64,000 nucleotides of DNA from Achromobacter pestifer (GTDB taxonomy: Bacteria > Pseudomonadota > Gammaproteobacteria > Burkholderiales > Burkholderiaceae_B), in NCBI RefSeq assembly GCF_902859625.1, contig NZ_CADIJX010000001.1, positions 1,240,001 through 1,304,000 of the forward strand, given 5' to 3'. The translations under genes were made by a program, and so were the position numbers. Position 1 is the stretch's first letter. Each line of letters opens with the position of its first letter. Of the stretch, positions 1 to 9,198 are shown piece by piece. The notes beneath the pieces are model-generated. The model worked only from the letters and a program-made list of their open reading frames with translations. It was not told where the DNA came from and ran no database searches.

Positions 1-96
1 CGGCATGAACTCGGGGTACTTTTCCACGTCGGCGACCAGATCGAACATCTGGGCGGCGCTGTAAGGCACGAGGACGGATCGTTGTACTTTGTGCAT
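1..96 (-). CDS. ratA: RatA / coenzyme Q-binding START-domain protein, N-terminal part
   Basis: Reading leftward from the ATG at 96-94 gives 32 residues beginning MHKVQRSVLVPYSAAQMFDL and continuing VADVEKYPEFMP, with no stop before the window edge. This is the typical start of the RatA/COQ10 family (SRPBCC/START fold): a first beta strand, then an S-A-x-x-M-F-x-L-V-x-D-V-x-x-Y-P helix. Family members bind ubiquinone or, in E. coli, affect 70S ribosome association. Divergence from smpB is the usual arrangement in proteobacteria and supports the call. The remaining roughly 110 residues lie outside the window, so function beyond family level cannot be judged. Confidence 0.82.
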   Translation of the reverse strand, partial: MHKVQRSVLVPYSAAQMFDLVADVEKYPEFMP

Positions 97-212
97 CGAC
101 TATCGCAAATGGCTAGAATGGCAAGATTTTACCGGCACCGCACGACCTGGGCCGAGAAACGGGAAGTCAGTCCCCGAAAAGACCCACAAAGCCCCCAGGC
201 AAAAAAGGCGTT

Positions 213-686
213 ATGAGCATTATCGACAATCGCAAGGCCACGCACGACTATTTCATCGAAGACCGCTACGAAGCCGGCATTGTCCTGCAAGGCTGGGAAG
301 TCAAGGCGATCCGCGATGGCCGCGTGCAACTCAAGGAAAGCTACGTCATCGTACGCGATGGCGAACTGTACCTGTTGGGCATGCACGTCAGCCCGCTGCC
401 AACGGCTTCCACCCACATTCACCCCGATGCCATGCGCACGCGCAAGCTGCTGCTCAAGGCCGAGGAAATCAGCAAGCTCATCGGCAAGGTCGAGCAACGC
501 GGGTACACGCTGGTGCCGCTGAACCTGCATTACAAGAACGGGCGCATCAAGCTGGACTTCGCGCTGGGCCGCGGCAAGAAACTGTTCGACAAGCGCGACA
601 CCGCGCGCGAAAAAGACTGGCAACGCGAGAAAGACCGCATCATGAAGCACGACACGCGGGCCCCCCGCAAGGACAAAGACGATTGA
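213..686 (+). CDS. smpB: SsrA-binding protein SmpB
   Basis: This 157-residue protein matches SmpB in length and motifs. SmpB binds tmRNA and brings it to stalled ribosomes for trans-translation. Visible family features are the N-terminal N-R-K-A-x-H-D-Y-x-I-x-D, the Q-G-W-E-V-K-A-I-R block at about residues 26-34, the [11 protein letters not shown] block at about 118-128, and a strongly basic C-terminal tail that becomes helical in the ribosome. The ATG is preceded by AAAAGG about five bases upstream. It is divergent from ratA and ends one base before the stop of the convergent diguanylate cyclase gene, with no terminator hairpin between them. Confidence 0.97.
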   Translation: MSIIDNRKATHDYFIEDRYEAGIVLQGWEVKAIRDGRVQLKESYVIVRDGELYLLGMHVSPLPTASTHIHPDAMRTRKLLLKAEEISKLIGKVEQRGYTLVPLNLHYKNGRIKLDFALGRGKKLFDKRDTAREKDWQREKDRIMKHDTRAPRKDKDD

Positions 687-687
687 C

Positions 688-1890
688 TCAGGCGGCGGTC
701 GGCAGCGCCACCGCATCAGCCGCCGTGGCATCGGCCTCCGCGCCACATCCCACGATACGGTTGCGCCCCGCTGCCTTGGCCGCATAGAGCTTGCGGTCAG
801 CCCGTTCAAAGAAGGCTTGCAGGTTTTCACCGGGTATCCACTCGACGATACCCGCACTGAAGGTGTATGAAATGATGCTGCCGCCATGCGTGCACGGCGT
901 GCGCCGCACGGAGTCCAGCAGGCGGGCCGCCAGTTCCATCACCGCATCGCCCCGCATGTCGGCGAACAAAACGCCGAACTCCTCGCCACCGACCCGGCCG
1001 ACATCATCTCCCGTGCGCAACGTCGCCGTGGCCAGCAGTCCGAAATGACGCAGCACGGCGTCGCCGGCCGCATGGCCGTGGTTGTCATTGATGCGCTTGA
1101 AATAGTCGACATCCAACAGCAGCAGCGTCAGCGGACGGCGCATGCGCAGCGCCTGCGCGCAATCGCGTTCGGCCTGTAGCCACCACGCCTTGCGCGACAT
1201 AAGCCCCGTCAGGAAGTCGGTATTCGCCTCATGCTCGCGCTCTGCGAGCATGCGGTCGTGGATGATCATGATGGTGCCCAGCGTCAAACAGGGCATGGTC
1301 AGCGCACCCAGCGTCAGGAACATGATGTTCCAACTCGTGGGCGCCATGACCGACAGCGGCTCCACCAGGCCGACCAGATAAACACCCGCGCGCGCCGCGC
1401 AGATCGCGGCAGAAATCAGCGCCACCGCCCACATGAAACGGTAGCTGTAGCGCGATCGGCGGGCCGGCATGTTGCGCTGGACGGTCGTGGCCACCGCCAG
1501 CATGAAACCCATCTGCAACAAGGACATCGCCACGATCCGTGGCTGGACCTGCCAATCCAGATAGGTGTAGCCCGCCACCACCAGCAGCGCCGCCACACAG
1601 GCCAGCGACACCAGGCGTCCCGGCACGCTCAGGCCCAGCAAGCGCCGCAGCCCCGAGTAATACGCGCTCAACGCCAGTGCAATCGCCGCGTTCGGCACCA
1701 TGATCGACAGCCACAGCGGCGCCGACGTGCTCTGTAGTCCAAATGTGAAAAACGCCAACAGCGTAAGCACGTTGGCGCGTATGGTCTCGCTGATTCCCGC
1801 CATGCCGCTGCGTGCCAGAGACCCCAGCACACACAGGGAAAGCACCCCCGCCAGGCCTGCTATCAAAAGCAAATTAACGGGAGCGATCAT
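688..1890 (-). CDS. Membrane-bound GGDEF diguanylate cyclase
   Basis: A 400-residue protein. About the first 200 residues are a run of hydrophobic segments (six or seven likely membrane helices) without a recognised ligand-binding domain. A GGDEF domain follows from about residue 220. The active-site loop is GGEEF at residues 301-305. An R-T-G-D sequence five residues upstream fits the RxxD product-inhibition I-site, so an active, feedback-controlled synthase of cyclic di-GMP is expected. The ATG at 1890 follows the stomatin gene by 25 bases on the same strand, suggesting co-transcription with the nfeD-SPFH pair. The signal sensed by the membrane part is unknown. A PilZ protein that could read its product lies at 45711-46514. 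Confidence 0.9.
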   Translation of the reverse strand: MIAPVNLLLIAGLAGVLSLCVLGSLARSGMAGISETIRANVLTLLAFFTFGLQSTSAPLWLSIMVPNAAIALALSAYYSGLRRLLGLSVPGRLVSLACVAALLVVAGYTYLDWQVQPRIVAMSLLQMGFMLAVATTVQRNMPARRSRYSYRFMWAVALISAAICAARAGVYLVGLVEPLSVMAPTSWNIMFLTLGALTMPCLTLGTIMIIHDRMLAEREHEANTDFLTGLMSRKAWWLQAERDCAQALRMRRPLTLLLLDVDYFKRINDNHGHAAGDAVLRHFGLLATATLRTGDDVGRVGGEEFGVLFADMRGDAVMELAARLLDSVRRTPCTHGGSIISYTFSAGIVEWIPGENLQAFFERADRKLYAAKAAGRNRIVGCGAEADATAADAVALPTAA

Positions 1891-1915
1891 GGCCGGGGCG
1901 CCGGGAGGCGCGGTG

Positions 1916-2842
1916 TCAGGTGTTGCGCGTGGACTTCACAATGGTCATGGCGGAAGCGATCATGCCGCCCACGTCGGCCAAATTGGCCGGCAGGATCAGC
2001 GTATTGCCTTCCTTGGCCACATTGCCGAATGCCTCGACATAGCGCTCGGCCACCTTCAGGTTCACAGCTTCCATGCCACCCGGCTGGCGGACGGCATCGG
2101 CCACCTGCGTGATGGCCTTGGCAGTGGCTTCGGCAATGGCCAGCACGGCGGCTGCCTCACCCTGCGCCTGGTTGATCTGCGCCTGCTTTTCGCCTTCCGA
2201 ACGCGCGATGGCGGCTTCACGCTCACCGGTGGCGATGTTGATCTGTTCCTGGCGGCGACCTTCCGAGGCCGCGATCAGGGCGCGTTTTTCACGTTCTGCG
2301 GTGATTTGCGCCTGCATCGAACGCAAAATCTCGTTGGGCGGCGTCAAGTCCTTGATCTCGTAGCGCAGCACCTTCACGCCCCAGTTCAACGCAGCCTCGT
2401 CCAGCGACGACACGATATTGCTGTTGATCGAATCACGCTCTTCAAAGGTACGGTCCAGTTCCATCTTGCCGATCACGGAACGCAAGGTCGTCTGCGACAA
2501 CTGCGTGATCGCCGAAATGTAGTTCGACGAACCGTAGGACGCGCGCATCGGGTCCGTCACCTGGAAGTACAGCACGCCGTCGACCTGCAACTGCGTGTTG
2601 TCGCGCGTGATGCAAACCTGGCTGGGCACGTCCAGCGGGATTTCCTTCAGCGAATGCTTGTACGCCACGCGCTCGATGAACGGGATGACAAAACCCGCGC
2701 CCGGCGACAGGACACGGTCGAACTTGCCCAGGCGCTCAACCACCCAGGCGTGCTGCTGGGGCACGATGGCGATCGACTTGATGACGATCAGGATCGCCAG
2801 CGCGACGACGACTAGCAGGACGATAGTGGAGGTATCGATCAT
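1916..2842 (-). CDS. qmcA: SPFH/stomatin-family membrane protein (paraslipin, QmcA-like)
   Basis: The 308 residues begin with one membrane helix (about residues 6-27) followed by I-V-P-Q-Q-H-A-W-V-V-E-R-L-G-K, the standard entry into an SPFH domain. The domain runs to about residue 185. It is followed by a long Ala/Glu/Gln-rich coiled coil with the A-E-R-E-K-R-A and A-x-A-E-A pattern typical of stomatins, and a hydrophobic C-terminus. Length and architecture match E. coli QmcA. Such proteins oligomerise into membrane microdomain scaffolds and are usually paired with an NfeD protein, as here (next gene upstream). The precise client is not predictable from sequence. Confidence 0.9.
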   Translation of the reverse strand: MIDTSTIVLLVVVALAILIVIKSIAIVPQQHAWVVERLGKFDRVLSPGAGFVIPFIERVAYKHSLKEIPLDVPSQVCITRDNTQLQVDGVLYFQVTDPMRASYGSSNYISAITQLSQTTLRSVIGKMELDRTFEERDSINSNIVSSLDEAALNWGVKVLRYEIKDLTPPNEILRSMQAQITAEREKRALIAASEGRRQEQINIATGEREAAIARSEGEKQAQINQAQGEAAAVLAIAEATAKAITQVADAVRQPGGMEAVNLKVAERYVEAFGNVAKEGNTLILPANLADVGGMIASAMTIVKSTRNT

Positions 2843-2932
2843 GATGTAAAGCTTCTCCTGGAGTAAGTGCGAGGACGCCCTTCCATGCCGGTAGGGACGC
2901 CCGCTGCGGGCTGCGCCTGGCGCAAGCCGTTT

Positions 2933-3370
2933 CTACACTGCCGAACCCGGCGTGCCCCGAGGGGTCAGCACCAGGGTCGAGCCACGCAGTTCGGTAATGA
3001 TGTGTTCTCCGGCGCGCGGCGCCTGCCCCTTGGTCAGTTCGGCCTGCCAGTGGGCGCCGCGATACCAGACGCGCGCGGTGCCTTGGTCGGACCAGGCCTC
3101 GACCGACACGGTCTGGCCGATGTCCAGGTTGACGTCGGCGTTGCGAGCCGAGTTGACCTCACGTTTTTTCAGGACGCGCGTCTTGCGCAGGATCAGCAGG
3201 CCCAGCAGCAGCACCAGGCCGCAAGCCACCAACTGCCATTCCAAGCCTGTGCCCAGCCAGGCGGCAACGCCAGCGGCCGCCAAACCCAAAGCCACCAGCA
3301 GCAAATAGAAGGTACCCGTCGCCAATTCCCCGATAAGGGCCAGCGCGGCCAGTCCCAGCCAGATCCACAT
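2933..3370 (-). CDS. NfeD-family membrane protein
   Basis: This 145-residue protein has two or three hydrophobic segments in the first 75 residues (residues 3-36 and about 45-65). A soluble C-terminal part with the G-x-A-R-V-W-Y-R-G-A-x-W-x-A-E pattern is the OB-fold of short NfeD proteins. It is the upstream partner of the SPFH protein, a pairing conserved across bacteria in which the NfeD OB domain is thought to interact with the stomatin. About 90 bases separate the two genes; this gap is GC-rich and can fold. The start is the ATG at 3370. Confidence 0.88.
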   Translation of the reverse strand: MWIWLGLAALALIGELATGTFYLLLVALGLAAAGVAAWLGTGLEWQLVACGLVLLLGLLILRKTRVLKKREVNSARNADVNLDIGQTVSVEAWSDQGTARVWYRGAHWQAELTKGQAPRAGEHIITELRGSTLVLTPRGTPGSAV

Positions 3371-3540
3371 AATCTTAAGGTCGCCTGAAAGGATGAGTCG
3401 TCAGCGAATTGTACGTATTTCCGGGACAGAGCGGGTATGGCCATTTTTCTCGCGAATGTTTGCACTGGATTATGATGTGCGCTGGATGCCGACCTCCCAT
3501 CCGGATCGTCGGCGTCCGTCCATTCCTCGCACAAGCTTCC

Positions 3541-4278
3541 ATGACCGCTGCAATTTCTTCTGCCTTACCCGTCCTGATCCTGCACACAGGAGACCCGGAC
3601 GACACGCTTAAAAGCCAGTTCGGCGGCTACGCCGAACAACTGGCACAAGCAGCCGGCTTGGCCGCCGACGCCGTAGAAGTCGTCGCCGTGCACGAGGGCC
3701 AGCGCCCGCAAGCCCCTGGCCATTACCGCGCCGCGCTGATCACCGGGTCGCCGGCCATGGTCACGGACAAGGAACCCTGGAGCGAGGACACCGCCGCCTG
3801 GCTGCGCGATGCCGCCGCCGCCGGCCTGCCCATGTTCGGCGTGTGCTACGGCCACCAGTTGCTGGCGTACGCGCTGGGCGGCAAGGTGGGCTACAACCCC
3901 GCCGGACGCGAAGTGGGCACGCAAACCGTGGAGCTGCTGCCGCCCTCCTCTGGCGACAAGCTGCTGGCGGGCCTGCCGCCCACCTTCCCTGCCCAGATGC
4001 TGCACGCCCAGACCGTGCTGCAACCACCGCCCGGATCAGCCGTGCTGGCGCGCTCGGACCTGGACGAACACCAGATGATCCGCATCGGCCGCAACGTGTT
4101 TTCGACCCAGTTCCACCCCGAATTCGGCCCGGACTTCGTGCGCGCCCACCTGGAGCGCTACGGCCGCCGCTACGCCGCGGAAAACCTGGACATCCCCGAT
4201 CTGACGGCCAACGTCCGCGCCACGCCCGTGGCAGGCGGATTGCTGCGCCGTTTCCTGGAGGCCTACGCGCCTGTCTGA
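3541..4278 (+). CDS. Class I glutamine amidotransferase-like protein (GuaA-type domain, stand-alone)
   Basis: A 245-residue stand-alone class I amidotransferase. The nucleophile elbow G-V-C-Y-G-H-Q places the catalytic Cys at about residue 102. The Q-F-H-P-E-F motif places the His at about 192, with the Glu two residues on. Such proteins release ammonia from glutamine or, in related branches, cleave gamma-glutamyl bonds. No synthetase partner lies next to it, so the acceptor is unknown. I chose the ATG at 3541 because the region upstream, although open to 3409, has no family similarity. The intergenic region 3371-3540 must hold promoters for this gene and for the divergent nfeD. Confidence 0.85.
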   Translation: MTAAISSALPVLILHTGDPDDTLKSQFGGYAEQLAQAAGLAADAVEVVAVHEGQRPQAPGHYRAALITGSPAMVTDKEPWSEDTAAWLRDAAAAGLPMFGVCYGHQLLAYALGGKVGYNPAGREVGTQTVELLPPSSGDKLLAGLPPTFPAQMLHAQTVLQPPPGSAVLARSDLDEHQMIRIGRNVFSTQFHPEFGPDFVRAHLERYGRRYAAENLDIPDLTANVRATPVAGGLLRRFLEAYAPV

Positions 4279-4377
4279 CCGGCATTCCCGCGCGGGCAAC
4301 ATCCGGAGTGCGGCGCCGGGCAGGCTTTGAGACCATGGACGAAAGCGCATACAAGCGCGCCCACATCAGGAGTCCCC

Positions 4378-5226
4378 ATGAGCCCCGCCGCCGTCGCCCC
4401 TTTGAGCAAACAGCACGCTGCTGCCGTCGAGCGCGCCTGCCGCGCCCTGGAGGCAGAGCAACCGCCCGACCTGTCCACGCTGGCCGAACAGGCCGGCATG
4501 AGCCGTTTTCACTTCCACCGCGTCTTCAAGGCCGCCACGGGCATCACGCCCAAGGCCTATGCCAATGCCCTGCGCGCCAGCCGCGCGCGCCAACAGCTCA
4601 AGCAAAGCGCCAGCGTCACCGACGCCATGTATGACGCCGGTTTCAATTCAAGCGGCCGGTTCTACGAAGCCGCGCCTGCCATCCTGGGCATGACGCCCAC
4701 CGCATTCCGCAAGGATGGCGAAGGCGTGGAGATCCGTTTTGCGGTGGCCCAGTGTTCACTGGGCGCGCTGCTGGTTGCGGCCAGCGACACCGGCATCTGT
4801 GAAATCGCCCTGGATGCCGACCCGGAACAACTGGTCCAAAACCTGCAAGACCGCTTCAAGGCCGCCCGGCTGATCGGCGCGGATGCACAGTTTGAAGCGT
4901 GGGTGGCTGCCGTGGTGGGCTTTGTCGAAGACCCGTCGCGCGGCCTGGACCTGCCGCTGGACGTGCGGGGCACTGCCTTCCAGCGCCGTGTCTGGGAAGC
5001 GCTGCGCGAGATTCCCGCGGGCACCACCGCCACCTATGCGGACATCGCCACACGCATCGGCTCGCCGCGCGCCGTGCGCGCGGTTGCACGGGCCTGCGCC
5101 ACCAACCATATCGCGCTGGCCATTCCGTGCCATCGCGTGGTGCGCACCGATGGCACGCTGGCCGGCTACCGCTGGGGCATAGACCGCAAGCGCGAATTGA
5201 TCGCCCGCGAAGCGCAAGCCGCATAA
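4378..5226 (+). CDS. AraC-type HTH fused to methylated-DNA-protein cysteine methyltransferase (Ada-like, without the N-terminal zinc domain)
   Basis: A 282-residue two-domain protein. Residues about 8-105 are an AraC/XylS helix-turn-helix (M-S-R-F-H-F-H-R-V-F-K-x-x-T-G-I-T-P-K-A-Y-A and a second helix pair). Residues about 115-280 are an O6-alkylguanine-DNA alkyltransferase, with the methyl-acceptor motif I-P-C-H-R-V-V at about 249-255 (Cys251). The Ada N-terminal methyl-phosphotriester domain with its four zinc-binding cysteines is missing. It therefore repairs O6-methylguanine, but cannot be switched on in the way E. coli Ada is. I chose the ATG at 4378 because AGGAG lies just upstream; a TTG start at 4327 is in frame but unsupported. 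Confidence 0.9.
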   Translation: MSPAAVAPLSKQHAAAVERACRALEAEQPPDLSTLAEQAGMSRFHFHRVFKAATGITPKAYANALRASRARQQLKQSASVTDAMYDAGFNSSGRFYEAAPAILGMTPTAFRKDGEGVEIRFAVAQCSLGALLVAASDTGICEIALDADPEQLVQNLQDRFKAARLIGADAQFEAWVAAVVGFVEDPSRGLDLPLDVRGTAFQRRVWEALREIPAGTTATYADIATRIGSPRAVRAVARACATNHIALAIPCHRVVRTDGTLAGYRWGIDRKRELIAREAQAA

Positions 5227-5245
5227 GCGATCAAAACAACAAGCC

Positions 5246-5287
5246 AAAAAAAGCCCGGCATCCTTTCAGATGCCGGGCTTCTTTATT
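5246..5287. terminator. Bidirectional intrinsic terminator between the Ada-like gene and ppsA
   Basis: The 12-base arms AAGCCCGGCATC and GATGCCGGGCTT flank a 6-base loop. An A-run lies on the left and CTTTATT on the right, so the hairpin can end transcription arriving from both convergent genes. Confidence 0.9.
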
Positions 5288-5298
5288 CAACCAGCCGA

Positions 5299-7665
5299 TT
5301 ACGACTTGGCCAGACGCTGCCAGGTGTCCACAACGGTGTCCGGGTTGAGCGACATCGACAAGATGCCCTCATCCTTCAGCCATTGCGCAAAGTCCGGATG
5401 GTCGCTGGGGCCTTGGCCGCAGATACCCACGTACTTGTTGGCGGCCAGGCAAGCCTTGATCGCGCGGCGCAGCATGAACTTCACGGCTTCGTCGCGTTCG
5501 TCGAAGTCGGCAGCCAGCAGCTCCATGCCCGAATCACGGTCCAGACCCAGCGTCAATTGGGTCATGTCGTTGGAGCCGATCGAGAAGCCATCGAAGAATT
5601 GCAGGAACTCATCGGCCAGGATGGCGTTGGACGGCACTTCGCACATCATGATCAGCTTCAGGCCGTTTTCACCGCGTGCCAGGCCGTGCTTGGCCAGCAG
5701 GTTCACGACCTTTTCCGCCTGACCCACGGTGCGCACGAACGGCACCATGATTTCGACGTTGGTCAGACCCATGTCATCGCGCACCTTCTTCAAGGCTTCG
5801 CATTCCATGCGGAAGCACTCGGCGAAGTCCTCGGCGATGTAACGCGAGGCGCCACGGAAGCCCAGCATCGGGTTCTCTTCCTCGGGCTCATAGCGCGAAC
5901 CACCGACCAGCTTGCGGTATTCGTTGGACTTGAAGTCCGACATGCGCACGATCACGGGCTTCGGGTAGAAAGCCGCGGCAATCGTTGCCACGCCTTCGGC
6001 CATTTTCTCAACGAAGAACGCACGCGGGCTGGCGTGGCCACGGGCTGCGGATTCCACGGCCTTCTTCAGTTCACCGTCCACGTTCGGGTAGTCCAGGACT
6101 GCCTTCGGGTGGATGCCGATGTTGTTGTTGATGATGAATTCCAGACGCGCCAGGCCCACGCCGCTGTTGGGGATCTGGGCGAAGTCGAACGCCAGTTGCG
6201 GGTTGCCCACGTTCATCATGATCTTCAGATCGATGGCAGGCATGTCGCCACGGCGAACTTCTTCCACTTCGGTTTCGATCAGGCCGTCATAGATGCGGCC
6301 TTCGTCGCCTTCCGCGCAAGACACAGTCACGGCCTGGCCTTCCTTCAGCAGGTCGGTCGCATTGCCGCAACCCACGACAGCCGGAATGCCCAGTTCACGC
6401 GCGATGATCGCCGCGTGGCAGGTACGGCCGCCACGGTTCGTCACGATGGCCGCGGCACGCTTCATCACGGGTTCCCAGTTGGGATCCGTCATGTCCGTGA
6501 CCAGCACGTCGCCCGGCTGGACCTTGTCCATGTCGGAGATGTCGCCCACGACGCGGACGGGGCCGGCGCCGATCTTCTGGCCGATCGCGCGGCCGGTGAT
6601 CAGGACCTGGCCGGTTGCCTTCAGGCGGTAGCGTTGCTGGACGTCATTGACGCCCTGCTGCGACTTCACCGTTTCCGGGCGTGCTTGCAGGATGTAGATC
6701 TTGCCATCGACGCCGTCGCGGCCCCACTCGATGTCCATCGGGCGCTTGTAGTGCTTTTCGATGATGACGGCGTAGCGGGCCAATTCATTGACTTCGTCGT
6801 CGGTCAGCGAGTAGCGGTTGCGCTCGGACACCGGCACGTCGACGGTGCGCACGGCACGGCCTTCCGGACGCTCGGGGTCGAACTCCATCTTGATGAGCTT
6901 GGAGCCAATGCGACGGCCGACGATCGGAAAGTGGCCTTGAGCCAGCGTCGGCTTGAAGACGTAGAACTCGTCGGGATTGACCGCGCCTTGCACGACGGTT
7001 TCGCCCAAGCCGTAGGACGACGTGATGAACACGACGTCTTCAAAGCCCGATTCGGTGTCGATGGTGAACATGACGCCAGCGCTGCCCTTGTCGGAGCGCA
7101 CCATGCGTTGGATGCCGGCCGACAAGGCCACATCGGCGTGGGCGTAGCCCTTGTGCACGCGATAGGAGATGGCGCGGTCGTTGTACAACGACGCGAACAC
7201 GTGGCGGATCTTGTCCAGCACGTCATCGATGCCGACGACGTTCAGGAAGGTTTCCTGCTGGCCGGCGAACGAGGCGTCAGGCAAGTCTTCGGCCGTGGCG
7301 GAGGAGCGCACGGCGAACGAGCCCTTGCCATCAGCGTCGAGCTTGGCGAAGGCTTCACGGATCTGGGCTTCGAATTCAGCCGAGAACGGCGCTTCGACAA
7401 GCCATTGACGGATCTGCGCGCCGGCGTTGGCCAGCTCGCGCACGTCTTCCGGATTCAGGGTGGTCAGGCGTTCAGCGATGCGCTTGTCCAGGCCCGAGGC
7501 TTTCAGGAAATCACGGAAAGCGTCGGCGGTCGTGGCAAAGCCGCCCGGAACGCGGACACCCGCGCCAGACAGCTGGCTGATCATTTCGCCTAGTGATGCG
7601 TTCTTGCCTCCTACCGAGTCCACATCCGTCATGCGGAGCTGCTCGAACAAAACAACATACGACAT
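5299..7665 (-). CDS. ppsA: Phosphoenolpyruvate synthase
   Basis: A 788-residue PEP synthase, which converts pyruvate, ATP and water to PEP, AMP and phosphate in gluconeogenesis. The order is an N-terminal ATP-grasp domain ([11 protein letters not shown] near residue 20), the swivelling phosphohistidine domain with [11 protein letters not shown] (His417), and a C-terminal TIM-barrel pyruvate-binding domain ending with the [11 protein letters not shown] and [11 protein letters not shown] blocks. The ATG at 7665 is preceded by AAGGTGA; an in-frame GTG at 7674 would place that RBS inside the gene. It is divergent from its regulator gene at 7845, as in most proteobacteria. Confidence 0.97.
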   Translation of the reverse strand: MSYVVLFEQLRMTDVDSVGGKNASLGEMISQLSGAGVRVPGGFATTADAFRDFLKASGLDKRIAERLTTLNPEDVRELANAGAQIRQWLVEAPFSAEFEAQIREAFAKLDADGKGSFAVRSSATAEDLPDASFAGQQETFLNVVGIDDVLDKIRHVFASLYNDRAISYRVHKGYAHADVALSAGIQRMVRSDKGSAGVMFTIDTESGFEDVVFITSSYGLGETVVQGAVNPDEFYVFKPTLAQGHFPIVGRRIGSKLIKMEFDPERPEGRAVRTVDVPVSERNRYSLTDDEVNELARYAVIIEKHYKRPMDIEWGRDGVDGKIYILQARPETVKSQQGVNDVQQRYRLKATGQVLITGRAIGQKIGAGPVRVVGDISDMDKVQPGDVLVTDMTDPNWEPVMKRAAAIVTNRGGRTCHAAIIARELGIPAVVGCGNATDLLKEGQAVTVSCAEGDEGRIYDGLIETEVEEVRRGDMPAIDLKIMMNVGNPQLAFDFAQIPNSGVGLARLEFIINNNIGIHPKAVLDYPNVDGELKKAVESAARGHASPRAFFVEKMAEGVATIAAAFYPKPVIVRMSDFKSNEYRKLVGGSRYEPEEENPMLGFRGASRYIAEDFAECFRMECEALKKVRDDMGLTNVEIMVPFVRTVGQAEKVVNLLAKHGLARGENGLKLIMMCEVPSNAILADEFLQFFDGFSIGSNDMTQLTLGLDRDSGMELLAADFDERDEAVKFMLRRAIKACLAANKYVGICGQGPSDHPDFAQWLKDEGILSMSLNPDTVVDTWQRLAKS

Positions 7666-7844
7666 TGAAGTCACCTTTTACAATGGAATGAAAGCGAGTT
7701 TGGACAAAGCATGGATTGGCGAAAAAACCGCACTTCCAGACACTGACCAAACTGGCCTTGGACCGCCCTTGGGGTGACTTATAGGGGCCTGATTGTACTC
7801 GGTGGAGTACCTTCGGCTATCTGACTGGTTGGAATTTTTTACAC

Positions 7845-8672
7845 ATGACATCTACCCCGATCGTACGCACGGTATACATCGTTTCCGACAGTACCGGCAT
7901 CACTGCTGAGACGTTCAGCCAGTCGGTGCTTTCCCAGTTCGAAGAGGTCGATTTCAAGCCGATCCGCCTGCCTTTTGTCGACACGCTGGAGAAAGCCGCC
8001 GAGGTCGCCATGCGCATCGACCGCAGCGCCCTGGAAGCCGGCGTGCCCCCCATTGTGTTCAGTACCCTGGTCAACCCCGAGATCCTGGCCCGTGTTCGCC
8101 AGGCGAACGGAATCTTCATGGACCTGTTCGGCACCTTCGTCAGCCACATCGAACAGGCGCTGGGCCTGAAGTCCAGCCATTCCATTGGCCGCTCGCACAT
8201 GCAGGCCAATTCGGAAAAATACCGCAATCGGATCGACGCCATCAACTTCAGCCTGGCGCACGACGACGGTCAGTTCGTGAACCAGCTGGATCAGGCGGAT
8301 GTCATCCTGGTGGGCGTGTCCCGCTGCGGCAAGACGCCCACCAGTCTGTACCTGGCCATGCAGTACGCCATCAAGGCGGCCAACTTCCCGCTGACCCCCG
8401 ACGATTTCGAGCGCGGCACCCTGCCCTCGACCATCGCCCCGCACCGTGGCAAGCTGTTTGGCCTGTCCATCCAGCCGGAACGTCTGTCTGAAGTGCGCAA
8501 CGAACGCCGGCCGAACAGCCGCTACGCGCAGCTGGAGCAGTGCCGCTACGAAGTGGCCGAAGCCGAACGCATGATGCGTCGCGAGGGCATTTCCTGGCTA
8601 TCCAGCACCACCAAGTCGATCGAGGAGATCGCAACGACGGTGTTGCAGGAAGTGGGGCTGGACCGGCGCTAA
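7845..8672 (+). CDS. ppsR: PEP synthase regulatory protein (ADP-dependent kinase / Pi-dependent phosphorylase, DUF299)
   Basis: This 275-residue DUF299 protein opens with V-Y-I-V-S-D-S-T-G-I-T-A-E-T, the family's signature start. It carries a P-loop-like G-V-S-R-C-G-K-T-P-T-S at residues 157-167. In E. coli the homologue inactivates PEP synthase by ADP-dependent phosphorylation of a threonine next to the catalytic histidine and reverses this by phosphorolysis. The target threonine is present in the neighbouring PpsA (the T of G-G-R-T-C-H). The intergenic region 7666-7844 separates the divergent pair and should carry both promoters; I see no convincing operator in it. Confidence 0.95.
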   Translation: MTSTPIVRTVYIVSDSTGITAETFSQSVLSQFEEVDFKPIRLPFVDTLEKAAEVAMRIDRSALEAGVPPIVFSTLVNPEILARVRQANGIFMDLFGTFVSHIEQALGLKSSHSIGRSHMQANSEKYRNRIDAINFSLAHDDGQFVNQLDQADVILVGVSRCGKTPTSLYLAMQYAIKAANFPLTPDDFERGTLPSTIAPHRGKLFGLSIQPERLSEVRNERRPNSRYAQLEQCRYEVAEAERMMRREGISWLSSTTKSIEEIATTVLQEVGLDRR

Positions 8673-8678
8673 AGCGAC

Positions 8679-8703
8679 AAGGGCACGCCAGTGGCGTGCC
8701 CTT
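8679..8703. terminator. Terminator hairpin between ppsR and the lipoprotein gene
   Basis: The perfect 11-base arms AAGGGCACGCC and GGCGTGCCCTT flank a 3-base loop, directly behind the ppsR stop and ahead of the stop of the convergent gene. There is no long T-run. Confidence 0.8.
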
Positions 8704-8727
8704 CAGACGACTGAAACGCCCCGGCGG

Positions 8728-9198
8728 TTACAGACCGGGAACCCGTTCCGGCGATGCCGCGCCCCAGTAGCGCAAACCGCGCATTTCGTGCTCCGCCAGC
8801 TCCGCCGGGTCGACCAGCTGCATCGTCAATTTGCCGACGGCTCCGGTACTACCCAGCGACTCTGCCATGATGCGCACGTAGCGGGTCTGACCGGGTTCCA
8901 GCATGAAGCTGACACCGTCGCCCGTCCAATACAGATTGGTCACCACATAGCTGCCCGCCGGGCGGTCGACATAAAAGAAACTGGCAGGCTTGTTACGGCC
9001 GACCACGTCGTTGTTGACGCGCAGCTTTTGTTGCGTCGATGCCAGATTGGACGGTTGAGGCTGGTAGAAATAAATGCGCCCGTTACCCTGCGCAATCGGC
9101 GGAATCCGGCTCTCAAGGGCTTCAAATTTGCCCCCGGCGCAACCCGCCAGCACCGTGGCAACAACGGCCACGGCCAACACTTTCAACCAGGATTTCAT
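8728..9198 (-). CDS. DUF2846-like lipoprotein
   Basis: A 156-residue protein starting MKSWLKVLAVAVVATVLAGC, a clear type II signal peptide with the lipobox L-A-G-C (Cys20). The mature part contains G-N-G-R-I-Y-F-Y-Q-P and, further on, F-F-Y-V-D-R-P-A-G-S-Y-V-V and G-Q-T-R-Y-V-R-I. These are the recurring elements of the DUF2846 lipoprotein family, whose function is not established. Its start overlaps the end of the upstream gene by four bases (ATGA), so the two are translationally coupled. I chose the ATG at 9198; the frame is open further upstream but that part has no signal peptide. A paralogue lies at 9695-10150. Confidence 0.85.
   Translation of the reverse strand: MKSWLKVLAVAVVATVLAGCAGGKFEALESRIPPIAQGNGRIYFYQPQPSNLASTQQKLRVNNDVVGRNKPASFFYVDRPAGSYVVTNLYWTGDGVSFMLEPGQTRYVRIMAESLGSTGAVGKLTMQLVDPAELAEHEMRGLRYWGAASPERVPGL

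Noticed and set aside
4327..4377. TTG-initiated N-terminal extension of the Ada-like protein
   Set aside because: No RBS, no zinc-binding cysteines, and a good AGGAG-ATG start lies at 4378.
5383..7593. A 736-codon open frame antisense to ppsA
   Set aside because: It lies fully within ppsA, has a His/Val/Asp-rich composition typical of the complement of a high-GC gene, and has no RBS or recognisable domain.
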